NCBI RefSeq assembly: GCF_034929435.1
Contig: NZ_JAYFUM010000025.1
Location: 1 to 64,000 of the forward strand
DNA length: 64,000 nt
Direction of reading: 5' to 3'
Source: Arcicella rigui
GTDB taxonomy: Bacteria; Bacteroidota; Bacteroidia; Cytophagales; Spirosomataceae
In this document: positions 1-8,351 of the stretch, one piece after another
How positions within the stretch are numbered: the stretch's first letter is position 1
Layout of the letters: every line of letters begins with the position of its first letter
Position numbers and translations under genes: made by a program
The notes under the pieces: model-generated
What the model saw: the letters and a program-made list of their open reading frames with translations, nothing else
The model's database searches: none
Told to the model about the DNA's origin: nothing

Positions 1-368
1 TGGTGTCATAGAACAGGAAATCGGTACCGAAGTACTTCGATACCGATTTACAGATTAAGAATAGCCATTTACAATATCCTATGGATAAGCTTTGCCCAAA
101 ATTCGGGATGACTCATGTTGATTTTTTTAAGCGATAAACTAAAACTCTGATAAGCTTGGTTTAGGCAGTCGAGTCTAAGAAATCGCTAAAAGATTGTTGG
201 ATAAGTTTTAAATTTGTAGAGTTTTCGCTACTTTTAAAACTTAGAAATGTTAATTTGATAAAAAAGGAAGAGATGAATGAAGCGTAATTCTTCAAGTATC
301 ACCTTTTTTTAGCATATTTCTTTTCAGATGGAAATATTTAATCTCATATTTTAAGACAATCACTGAAT
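1..368. other. upstream region with near-perfect palindrome and possible tail of a gene
   Basis: No complete gene is visible. Bases 19-48 form a 30-bp near-perfect palindrome (AATCGGTA, then CGAAGTACTTCG, then TACCGATT, with one mismatched pair). A plus-strand frame open from base 2 to a TAA at 56-58 would end in GVIEQEIGTEVLRYRFTD, which could be the C-terminus of a gene lying left of the window; this is too short to confirm. The remainder is AT-rich. A TAAATTTG at 209-216 matches the Bacteroidota -7 element, but no well-spaced -33 partner is visible, so it is only a weak promoter candidate for the exopolysaccharide genes. Confidence 0.35.
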
Positions 369-740
369 ATGTACAGCTTCAATTCTCAAATAGATATCTC
401 ACGTGTAAACGAATATTGTGGAGATGATGTGTCTTTTATAAAAATTATGTTTGAGACTTTTTTGGAAAGTAATTTACCATATTGGGATGAAGTTCAAACC
501 AAGCTAAAGGCTCAGAAGTACGATGAAATTGCCAAACCTATTCACACGCTAAAACCCAGTTTTAGTATGATAGGTTTTCCAGAAGTAACAGAGCAAGTAC
601 GAGAGTACGAAGCATTTGTAAAAACAAAGCCTTCGATTCCTGATTTATTAAAAGGAGCAGCAGCATTAGATGTTGAAGTTAATCGGGTAAAAAATATATT
701 AATTGAGGAAATAAGTAAAATGGAAGCAGAAGGCTATTGA
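369..740 (+). CDS. Hpt (histidine phosphotransfer) domain protein
   Basis: A 123-residue, all-helical protein made of one Hpt domain. The motif HTLKPSFSMIG (His59) matches the HxLK(G/P)-type phosphoacceptor motif, so the protein probably relays phosphate between a hybrid sensor kinase and a response regulator in the cytoplasm. No kinase or response regulator lies in the window, so the partners are unknown. The gene stands alone 157 bp upstream of the exopolysaccharide genes on the same strand. This makes control of polysaccharide production by a phosphorelay plausible, but that is inference. The fold and motif are clear; the partner and output are not. Confidence 0.8.
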   Translation: MYSFNSQIDISRVNEYCGDDVSFIKIMFETFLESNLPYWDEVQTKLKAQKYDEIAKPIHTLKPSFSMIGFPEVTEQVREYEAFVKTKPSIPDLLKGAAALDVEVNRVKNILIEEISKMEAEGY

Positions 741-897
741 GTTTTGGGAAAGTAAAAAAAATACGTAAACAAGCACAATTACTTAAAATTGCTAAATGGT
801 AAATTACGAGTATATTTGTTTTTCTAACACAATAATTATACTGTAAGAAATTACTAAACTGAACTCAAAAACATTAAAGATTTTAACAAAACGCTTT

Positions 898-1665
898 ATG
901 GTTTATCCTTCTAAACAAATTTTTTATTGTTTGTCTTTTTGCATTTTATTGGGTTTTGGTCGAATTAACGCAAAAGCACAAGCCTTAGATGCAGATGCCG
1001 TATTGACTAAAGTATTAGAAACTGACCAACTTTTACCATTACTGATTGACGCAGCCATTAAGAATTCTCCTCAAGTAAAAATGGGTGCAAATGCCGTTGA
1101 TGTTGCCGTTGCCAATCTTAAAGTAAATAAAAATGCTATTTATAGTGGAGCGTCAATTCTATCATCATATAGCTACGGAACAAATTATTCGGCAGTAAAT
1201 AACCCCAATGGCGGTTTGAATAATACTAATACTTTTACCACAGCTCAATCTGGTTTTTATAGCTTAGGGGCAGGTTTGCAGCTTTCATTGGTAAACGTTA
1301 TTAACAGAAAGCACATCATCAAAGCAGGGCAAGCACAAATCAATATTGCACAAGCCCAACAAGAAAACCTTAATCTTGTGATTAAACAAGAGGTAATCAG
1401 ACAGTACCAAGAATTCAAATTAGCCAAAAAACTTTTAACATTAAGTGCCAATAGTTTACAGGCTTCACAGTCCAATCACATGATTGCCGAAAAGCAGTTT
1501 TTGCAAGGACAAATCACGATAGAGCAAGTATCAGGCGTACTTACAAATTATAATGGAGCTAAAGCAGCATACGAAACCGCTTTGAATAAATTTCAAACAG
1601 TATATATGCAACTTGAAACTTATGCAGGCGTGAATCTTACTACTTTATTACAGCAATTTAAATGA
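898..1665 (+). CDS. short TolC-family outer-membrane protein of the exopolysaccharide locus
   Basis: A 255-residue secreted protein with an N-terminal signal peptide (hydrophobic stretch about residues 9-22, processed near AKAQA). The long helical segments with regular Ala/Asn/Gln heptads (about residues 45-75 and 140-235) and the NSPQVKMGANAVDVA-type start are typical of TolC/OEP repeats. Full-length TolC proteins are about 400-480 residues and have two repeats; this one has room for only one, so it may need more subunits per barrel. Its stop overlaps the start of the next gene (ATGA), implying translational coupling with the Wzz-like protein. It probably forms the outer-membrane exit for the polysaccharide in place of a Wza channel, which is absent here. 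Confidence 0.7.
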   Translation: MVYPSKQIFYCLSFCILLGFGRINAKAQALDADAVLTKVLETDQLLPLLIDAAIKNSPQVKMGANAVDVAVANLKVNKNAIYSGASILSSYSYGTNYSAVNNPNGGLNNTNTFTTAQSGFYSLGAGLQLSLVNVINRKHIIKAGQAQINIAQAQQENLNLVIKQEVIRQYQEFKLAKKLLTLSANSLQASQSNHMIAEKQFLQGQITIEQVSGVLTNYNGAKAAYETALNKFQTVYMQLETYAGVNLTTLLQQFK

Positions 1666-4244
1666 GCTTTTTATATTTCATAAGGTTAATTATCAAAAAC
1701 TTAAAGTGGTTAGTTATAATCCCTTTGGTATTGGCCGTAACTATTTTTTACTTCACTCGAAAAGAAAAAAAGGTCTATTCTTCAGAATCGATTGTATATA
1801 CTGGTATTGCGTCAGGATATAGTTTGAGTGGTGCGATAAAAGCCGATTATTTCGGTACAAGTAACGCCTTTGATAACTTAATTTCTGTGATTGAATCCAG
1901 AGAAACGAAAGAGGAAGTAGCTATCAGCTTACTTTCTGAACACCTATTCATGAAAAAACATGACCCCAACCTGATTACTTGGGGTGCTTATGATGAACTT
2001 CAAAAATTAATTCCCGAATCTGTTAGAAAGGATGTTGTAAAACCTACACTCGAAGAAACCCGTAAGGCTGTTGTTGACTATATGTCTAAGAGTGAAGATA
2101 ATGTGATTTATAAACTCATCAACTCCGACAATCACTATTATTCGGTGGATGTCCTTAATAGTAAAGCCAAACCTTCTCGTATTAGTAATAGTGACTTGAT
2201 AAAAATTTCTTATGAAGCCAATGACCCTTTTATTTGTAAAAGAACCATTGAGTTGCTGGAAGAAACCTTTATGCAGAAGCACCGGGAATTAAAGCAAGTA
2301 CAAACACAAAGTGCGGTTGAATATTTTGAAACAGAAACAAAAAAAGCATTTGCCAGACTTGATTCTGCCGAACGTCTCTTCTTAGCATTCAACAAAGACA
2401 ATGACATCATCAACTATTACGAGCAAACTAAAGCCGTAGCTGGTGAGAAAGAAGATTTGTATGCCATGGAGCATAATTTACAGATGGATAAAATGGCTTC
2501 AAGCTCATCTTTGGCAAAAGTAAATGAAAATATAAAAGGACAAGCCTACCAAGCTTTGTACGGGAGCGATGTACTGAAAGAAAGAGAAAAGTTATCAGAC
2601 ATTTATGGCAAAATTGCTATGAATGAGGTACTTAACAAAAAAGCTGAAAACAAAGCTCAAACAGATAGTTTAAGGATTATAGCCAATAGATTAGAAAAGA
2701 AATTAAAAACATCTTTGGATAATCTGTACATTGAATCGAATACTCCGAACGGAATACCTACCAAAACAGTATTAGACGAATGGCTAAAAACAACACTCGC
2801 TTTTGAGCAAAGTAAGGCTCGCTTGGCGGTGATGGATAGAAGAAAAGAAGAATTCCAGCAAGAATACCGCAAGTTTGCTCCTTTGGGTGCGATGTTGAAA
2901 AAAATTGAAAGATTCATCGCAATTTCAGAACAAGAGTATCTTGAACTTCTTCGTAACCTCAATACGGCAAAACTCAATCAACAAAATACAGAACTTACAG
3001 CCAAACTTAAAGTCGTTGACCCTCCGTATTTACCTTTAAAAGCTAATGCTTCAAAACGCCCTGTTTTGATAGCCGTTGGTTTTCTTGTTGGTTTTGTATT
3101 GGTGTTAGCTTTTGTTTTGACACAAGCCTTAATCAATAAAACGTTGATGGCTCCTCAAAGAGCAAAGGGCATTGTAGATTTACCATTGTTGGGGGTTTAT
3201 CCTTTACTCAACGAAAATTCCACTTTCTTAGAAAAAGCCAACTTGAGGTTGATGCAGCAGTTTTTGGCTGTCACAGACCTGAGTGTGAAGCCCGTAACCA
3301 TTGGGCTAATAAGTACACAGAAAAGTGAAGGAAAATCGACCATTGCTTATTTGATGGCAAAAGAACTTTCAGATTTGGATTACAGCGTAGAAACTCACAC
3401 TTGGAATAATAGTTATGATTTGAGAGAAAGTTTAAATTCTGATTTTTCTATTATTGAGTTTCCGCCTTTGGAAAACATGGTAATAAAGCCAGAGTCTTTC
3501 CCTCGTTTGAACAGTACTATTTTGCTTTGTCGTGCCAATAGAATCTGGACGAAAATTGATAAAGATATGATAGATGTCTTTATCAAAACTACTGGCAACA
3601 AGCCTTATTTTATTTTGAATGGAGTAGATATAAACTTTGCAGAAGAGTATATCGGAGAAGTACCTAAGAAACGAAACGTTATCAGAGCATTCATTAAGAG
3701 AGTTGTTAAATTTGAATTTGGTAATAGAGGTGCTATCAATAGAGAGGCCGCTCAAAAAAAAAATAGGATGACCGAACACTTTGTGAGTCCTCCTAAAAAA
3801 ACAAAGCCTAATGCAGTTGTTTTGTCGGGCATTATTACAGGAGTATTCCTAACGGTGCTTGCACTTTATATGTATTTCTCAAGTAAAAAAGCAGATAATA
3901 TACCGCCAGAACCAAACATTCAAAAGCCAATATTGAACGAAATGCCTCAAGATAGTACTTCGATGGATACTGCAAAGAAGAATGTTTATAATGGAACACA
4001 GGCGGTAAATGGTCGTTTTTTTGTAGTGGCAGGCACATTCAGTACAGAAGATAATGCTAAAATTTATATAGAGGAACTCAAGAAGGAAGGTTTTCAAAAT
4101 GCCTTAATTATACCTGTAAAAAAAGCAGGTACTTCTGTAAAAGTTGCTTATTCTGTTTTTGATACGGAGCTAAAGGCCATCAAAGAGTCGCAAGAAATCA
4201 ATAGGAAATTCGATAAGAAAAGCTGGGTATATACCTACAAATAA
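1662..4244 (+). CDS. Wzz/Wzc-like polysaccharide copolymerase with degenerate ATPase and C-terminal SPOR domain
   Basis: An 860-residue inner-membrane protein. TM1 is at about residues 14-31, followed by a large periplasmic coiled-coil region, then TM2 at about 467-489. A cytoplasmic P-loop domain (about 530-690) resembles tyrosine autokinases: Walker A is STQKSEGKST near 550-559. The Walker B segment reads FSIIEFPPL (Glu where Asp is usual), no DxD Walker A' is seen, and there is no tyrosine-rich tail, so kinase activity is doubtful. A third TM (about 717-737) carries the chain back to the periplasm, and residues about 781-860 form a SPOR-type domain (FFVVAGTFSTEDNA...) expected to bind peptidoglycan. 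The protein probably sets chain length and links export to the cell wall. This layout is unusual for the family. Confidence 0.8.
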   Translation: MSFLYFIRLIIKNLKWLVIIPLVLAVTIFYFTRKEKKVYSSESIVYTGIASGYSLSGAIKADYFGTSNAFDNLISVIESRETKEEVAISLLSEHLFMKKHDPNLITWGAYDELQKLIPESVRKDVVKPTLEETRKAVVDYMSKSEDNVIYKLINSDNHYYSVDVLNSKAKPSRISNSDLIKISYEANDPFICKRTIELLEETFMQKHRELKQVQTQSAVEYFETETKKAFARLDSAERLFLAFNKDNDIINYYEQTKAVAGEKEDLYAMEHNLQMDKMASSSSLAKVNENIKGQAYQALYGSDVLKEREKLSDIYGKIAMNEVLNKKAENKAQTDSLRIIANRLEKKLKTSLDNLYIESNTPNGIPTKTVLDEWLKTTLAFEQSKARLAVMDRRKEEFQQEYRKFAPLGAMLKKIERFIAISEQEYLELLRNLNTAKLNQQNTELTAKLKVVDPPYLPLKANASKRPVLIAVGFLVGFVLVLAFVLTQALINKTLMAPQRAKGIVDLPLLGVYPLLNENSTFLEKANLRLMQQFLAVTDLSVKPVTIGLISTQKSEGKSTIAYLMAKELSDLDYSVETHTWNNSYDLRESLNSDFSIIEFPPLENMVIKPESFPRLNSTILLCRANRIWTKIDKDMIDVFIKTTGNKPYFILNGVDINFAEEYIGEVPKKRNVIRAFIKRVVKFEFGNRGAINREAAQKKNRMTEHFVSPPKKTKPNAVVLSGIITGVFLTVLALYMYFSSKKADNIPPEPNIQKPILNEMPQDSTSMDTAKKNVYNGTQAVNGRFFVVAGTFSTEDNAKIYIEELKKEGFQNALIIPVKKAGTSVKVAYSVFDTELKAIKESQEINRKFDKKSWVYTYK

Positions 4245-4282
4245 GCTGGGTAGCCAAAGCAAAAACTCGTTGAAGTACAAGC

Positions 4283-5776
4283 ATGGAAAAGAAATCATTT
4301 TACTCTAACCATAGAAGTAAATTACAAGATATTTGGTTGATTCCAGCGATTATAGTAACTATTTTCATTGGTAAATCTATCGCCGAAAAAGGTATTGCAA
4401 CAGGTTTTATCTTTTTAATATTACCTTTTGCAGTTGGATATTTTGTGATGATTTTTTTCAGACCACGAATTGGAATCATCGGTTTTTTGATTTATTGCTT
4501 TGTAATGCCCTATATTGGGAAACACGTGTCGGGGTTGCAAGTAGGTTTGGGTATCGAGGCACTGCTGTTTACTACTTTATTTGCGGTAATATTTTACCAG
4601 ACCAACCGATTTAGAAAAAGACACTTAAACAATGATTTGGTATGGATGTCTATTGCTTGGATGATTCTTACATTCTTGCAAATTGGGAATCCAGAAAGAC
4701 CCAGTATTTTAGGGTGGGTCTATGAAATGCGTTCTTCTACACTTTATTGGGTCTTGACGGTAGTATTGAGTTTTCAATTACTCAATAAGCGAACGGACAT
4801 CAATCTATTCCTAAATATTATCATTATTCTTTCACTAATTGGGGCTCTTTATGGGATGAAACAACTCTATTTAGGAGTTGATGCGGCGGAACATCAATGG
4901 TTAGAGGAAGGAGGGAAAAAGACACATATTCTCTTTGGTAAACTAAGGATTTTCTCATATTACTTTGATGCCGCACAGTTTGGGGCATCACAAGGACATT
5001 TGGCAATTGTTTGTATCATTTTAGCCACTGGCCCATATAGTTTATTGAAGAAGGCTTGGTATGGTATTGCAGGCTTATTAATTTTCTACGGAATGTTAAT
5101 TTCTGGTACACGTGGGGCTTTGTTTGCCGTAGTGGGCGGGGGCTTGATGTTCCTGATATTAATTAAGCAAACAGAAATCTTGATTGTGGGGGCAATTGTG
5201 GGTTTTGGCTTTATCGGAATACTTAAATATACAACCATTGGAAATGGAAATGCCGAAATAGTCCGACTGAGGAGTTCATTAGACCCCAAAGATGCTTCTT
5301 TGCAAGTACGTTTGATGAACCAAGAATTACTTCGAAATTACCTAAGTACCAAACCTTTTGGAACAGGCGTAGGTACGATGGGACAGTGGGGAACAAAATT
5401 CAATGCTGATAAATATATTTCACAAATTCCGCCCGATAGTTTGTATGTGAAAATCTGGGGAATGTACGGGATTATTGGGTTTATTATGTGGTTTGGCATA
5501 ATGCTGTACATCACGGGAAAATCCGCAGGGATTATTTGGCTTACCCGAGACCCCATACTGAAAAATCAACTCATCGCTCTCTGTGGTGGGTCAACGGGTA
5601 TTTTGCTATGTAGTTATGGTAACGAAGTATTGAACACCATGCCCACATCGGCAATTGTTTATATGAGTTGGGTATTGATTTGGCTAAGTCCACGCTGGGA
5701 TATCCCAGCACCAAAGACAGAACCAGTTGTTCCTAAAAACCCGAAACGCTTGAATGAATATGACTATTCTGCTTAG
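4283..5776 (+). CDS. O-antigen polymerase/ligase-family membrane protein (Wzy-like)
   Basis: A 497-residue polytopic membrane protein with about 10-12 hydrophobic segments and a large extracytoplasmic loop in the second half containing GTRGALFAVVGGG, the region typical of the O-antigen ligase/Wzy family. Its position between a Wzz-like protein and the glycosyltransferases supports a role in joining lipid-linked repeat units into the polymer on the periplasmic face. The ATG at 4283 is 38 bp after the previous stop, so co-transcription is likely. Wzy polymerases and WaaL ligases cannot be separated by sequence alone; the presence of Wzz and Wzx favours the polymerase role. Confidence 0.75.
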   Translation: MEKKSFYSNHRSKLQDIWLIPAIIVTIFIGKSIAEKGIATGFIFLILPFAVGYFVMIFFRPRIGIIGFLIYCFVMPYIGKHVSGLQVGLGIEALLFTTLFAVIFYQTNRFRKRHLNNDLVWMSIAWMILTFLQIGNPERPSILGWVYEMRSSTLYWVLTVVLSFQLLNKRTDINLFLNIIIILSLIGALYGMKQLYLGVDAAEHQWLEEGGKKTHILFGKLRIFSYYFDAAQFGASQGHLAIVCIILATGPYSLLKKAWYGIAGLLIFYGMLISGTRGALFAVVGGGLMFLILIKQTEILIVGAIVGFGFIGILKYTTIGNGNAEIVRLRSSLDPKDASLQVRLMNQELLRNYLSTKPFGTGVGTMGQWGTKFNADKYISQIPPDSLYVKIWGMYGIIGFIMWFGIMLYITGKSAGIIWLTRDPILKNQLIALCGGSTGILLCSYGNEVLNTMPTSAIVYMSWVLIWLSPRWDIPAPKTEPVVPKNPKRLNEYDYSA

Positions 5777-5808
5777 CAATAAGTAGTACTTTATTAAACA
5801 AATAGGTT

Positions 5809-6984
5809 ATGATACATCAAATAAGTGTAGTGCTTCAATCAATAATACTTGTTTATTTATCTATACAAGTATTTTACTTGTTGTTTTTTGCCTTGGCAGG
5901 AAGGCTTGGCAGAAAGACAAATTTCCCTGTGGCACAAAAATTAAGAAAAATCCGCATTTTTATTCCGGGCTATAAAGAAGATGCCGTGATTATTGCTACT
6001 GCCAAAGATGCTATTACACAAGATTATCCAAAAGAATTATTTGAAGTTGTAATTATTGCCGATTCGTTTAGCGAAGCTACGCTTAATACCTTAAAAACTT
6101 TACCCATTAAAATTGTTGAAGTAAGTTTCGAGAAAAGTACAAAAGGCAAAGCCTTGCAAAAAGCCATCGAAGCCACAGCGGCTGTTCCTGTTGACATTGT
6201 AGTCATCTTAGATGCCGATAATCACATGTCAAAAGGGTTTTTACACGCCGTAAATAATGCTTATGAAAAGGGTTATCAAGTAATTCAAGGACACAGAACT
6301 GCCAAGAATTTACAAACACCTTTTGCTTTGTTGGATGCTTGTACCGAAGAAATTAATAATAATATTTTCAGAAGAGGACACGTTGCCGTGGGTTTACCTT
6401 CTGCCTTGATTGGAAGCGGCATGGCTTTTGACTGGAATCTGTTTACAGGTTATTTAAAAGACATTGGTGACACTTCTGGCGAAGATAAAGAATTGGAGTT
6501 TAGAATTGTGAGAGAAAAAAGAGACGTAGCATTCTTAGATGGTCAGTTTGTTTTAGATGAAAAAGTAGCGAAAACCGATGTTTTCAGCCAACAAAGGAGT
6601 AGATGGCTGGCAATGCAAGTTGAGTTTTTGGAAAAGTACTTTGTTGAAGGTTGGATTCAGTTATTAAAAGGAAACATTGCCTTTTTTAATAAAGTATTCC
6701 AAACGTATTTGTTTCCAAGAGTAATGCTGGTAGCAGCAATGGTATTATGGCTTGCATTGATGTTTGTTTTATCAAGTGAATACCTGAATTATAGCCTTTT
6801 ACTATTTGCAGCTTTAGCTTTTTCTTTATTGATAAGTATTCCTTCAAGATGGTACAATAAGCAATTATTGATGGCATTCTTACAAATTCCGGGAGCAATT
6901 ATCTCGATGTTAAAAGCAATGCTAAAAATTGGGAAAGCCAGAAAACAATTTATCCATACGCCACATGGCGACACAGAACATTAA
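5809..6984 (+). CDS. membrane-anchored family 2 glycosyltransferase
   Basis: A 391-residue processive-type GT2 protein. There is an N-terminal TM (about 8-30), a GT-A domain with the DADN metal/nucleotide-binding motif at about residues 135-138, a GEDKELEFR acceptor motif around 224, the QQRSRW (QxxRW) motif at about 261-266, and C-terminal TMs (about 305-375). This is the architecture of synthases that add sugars at the inner leaflet of the inner membrane. It sits inside the exopolysaccharide operon, 32 bp after the polymerase. The sugar donor cannot be told from sequence. Confidence 0.85.
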   Translation: MIHQISVVLQSIILVYLSIQVFYLLFFALAGRLGRKTNFPVAQKLRKIRIFIPGYKEDAVIIATAKDAITQDYPKELFEVVIIADSFSEATLNTLKTLPIKIVEVSFEKSTKGKALQKAIEATAAVPVDIVVILDADNHMSKGFLHAVNNAYEKGYQVIQGHRTAKNLQTPFALLDACTEEINNNIFRRGHVAVGLPSALIGSGMAFDWNLFTGYLKDIGDTSGEDKELEFRIVREKRDVAFLDGQFVLDEKVAKTDVFSQQRSRWLAMQVEFLEKYFVEGWIQLLKGNIAFFNKVFQTYLFPRVMLVAAMVLWLALMFVLSSEYLNYSLLLFAALAFSLLISIPSRWYNKQLLMAFLQIPGAIISMLKAMLKIGKARKQFIHTPHGDTEH

Positions 6985-6997
6985 ACCTTTCTGAATT

Positions 6998-7099
6998 ATG
7001 CCTTGGGAAATTATAGCTGGACCTGTTATTTTTTGTTTTATTTTGGGATTTACAAAGGGTCTGAAATCTAAAAAACGTAAATATGTCAGAAAAGATTGA
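6998..7099 (+). CDS. 33-residue putative small membrane protein
   Basis: An ATG at 6998 opens a 33-codon frame that fills the gap between the GT2 and the next transferase and overlaps the start of the latter (ATG 7083) by 17 bp. The product begins MPWEIIAGPVIFCF, has one hydrophobic helix (about residues 4-19) and then a strongly basic tail (KGLKSKKRKYVRKD). This is the pattern of a positive-inside single-pass membrane peptide. No clear Shine-Dalgarno is visible. The fit to the gap, membrane-like composition and overlap suggest a real, translationally coupled gene; I know no family for it, and it could be a chance frame. Confidence 0.45.
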   Translation: MPWEIIAGPVIFCFILGFTKGLKSKKRKYVRKD

Positions 7100-8297
7100 A
7101 GCATATATTGTCATTGCACAACAAGAATGGGCATTGAATTTAGGAAGTAATGCACGCAATTTGGCAGTAGAATTTAGTAAAACAAAACCCGTGTTGTACG
7201 TCAATCCTGCGATTGACCTAAAATCAATATTGACGCAAACCAAAACAAGTCATGGTAAAAAGCGTTTGGCTTTAGCTTTGGGCTTTGGCGAAAACACGGT
7301 AAAGGTGGCTGATAATTTGTGGGTTCATACGCCTTCAACGATTAGCTATTCTATCAGTTGGCTAAAAAATATTAGTCTTTATGACACTTTCAACGAAAGA
7401 AACGGTAAAGGTTTTTTTGATAGCTTAAAAAAAGCCATCAAAGAATTAGGCTGGCAAGCCCAAAAAACCGTTGTGTTGAACGACAGCCAAATGTTTACGG
7501 GTTTATTCACTAAAAAATATTTTGCTCCGCTTCTTAGCTTTTACTATATCAGAGACAACCTTATCGAACACCCTTATTTTAAATTTCATGGCACAAGGGT
7601 AGAACCCGAAACAATTGAGCTTGCAGATGCCGTTTTTGCTAATTCTGCTTACTTGGCTGACTATGCTCGAAATCATAATGCCATTAGTTTAGACATTGGA
7701 CAGGGCTGCGAAACAGATATTTATCAAGCAGATTTTACTTATACTGAACCAGAAGATTTAGCAAAAATTCCACACCCTCGGATTGGTTATGTGGGTTTTC
7801 TTACGGCTGAAAGATTAGATATTAAATTGCTTGAAGAAGTAGCAGAAACTAATCCAGACTGGCAAATGGTTTTAATTGGGCCGGAAGAAATAGTTTTTGA
7901 ACAGAGTCGTTTACATCATATTAAAAACGTACATTTTTTAGGGTCTAAAAAACCTAATCAATTGCCTGCTTATATGCAGTACTTGGATGTATGTATGAAT
8001 CCTCAGTTGGTGAATCCGCTTACGATTGGGAATTATCCAAGAAAGATTGACGAGTATTTGGCTATGGGAAAACCAACAGTAGCCACCGATACGCCAGCAA
8101 TGAAAATGTTTTTGCCTCATGTTGAACTTGCCATAGGTACAGAAGGCTACAAACAAGCGATTAAAAAGGCATTATTACCACAGAGCCAAGAAGCCCGCAA
8201 GGCAGCCATCGACTGTGCAAAAGGACACACTTGGGAAGCCTGTGTAAAACAAATTTACGCTGTTCAAGACCAATTATTGAATAGTGAAAAAATATAA
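7083..8297 (+). CDS. GT4-like (GT-B fold) glycosyltransferase
   Basis: A 404-residue soluble GT-B-type protein. The C-terminal half has RIGYVGFLTAERLD (start of the second Rossmann domain, about residue 230) and then the nucleotide-sugar site NYPRKIDEYLAMGKPTVAT (about 318-336), typical of group 1/family 4 transferases. The N-terminal domain has a divergent acceptor region. It probably adds one sugar of the repeat unit in the cytoplasm. It lies in the same operon as the polymerase and flippase. The donor and linkage are unknown. Confidence 0.75.
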   Translation: MSEKIEAYIVIAQQEWALNLGSNARNLAVEFSKTKPVLYVNPAIDLKSILTQTKTSHGKKRLALALGFGENTVKVADNLWVHTPSTISYSISWLKNISLYDTFNERNGKGFFDSLKKAIKELGWQAQKTVVLNDSQMFTGLFTKKYFAPLLSFYYIRDNLIEHPYFKFHGTRVEPETIELADAVFANSAYLADYARNHNAISLDIGQGCETDIYQADFTYTEPEDLAKIPHPRIGYVGFLTAERLDIKLLEEVAETNPDWQMVLIGPEEIVFEQSRLHHIKNVHFLGSKKPNQLPAYMQYLDVCMNPQLVNPLTIGNYPRKIDEYLAMGKPTVATDTPAMKMFLPHVELAIGTEGYKQAIKKALLPQSQEARKAAIDCAKGHTWEACVKQIYAVQDQLLNSEKI

Positions 8298-8351
8298 GAA
8301 CCACATTTTGAAAACCTTCATGGATTTTCAAAAGCATACAAATCTGATGAT

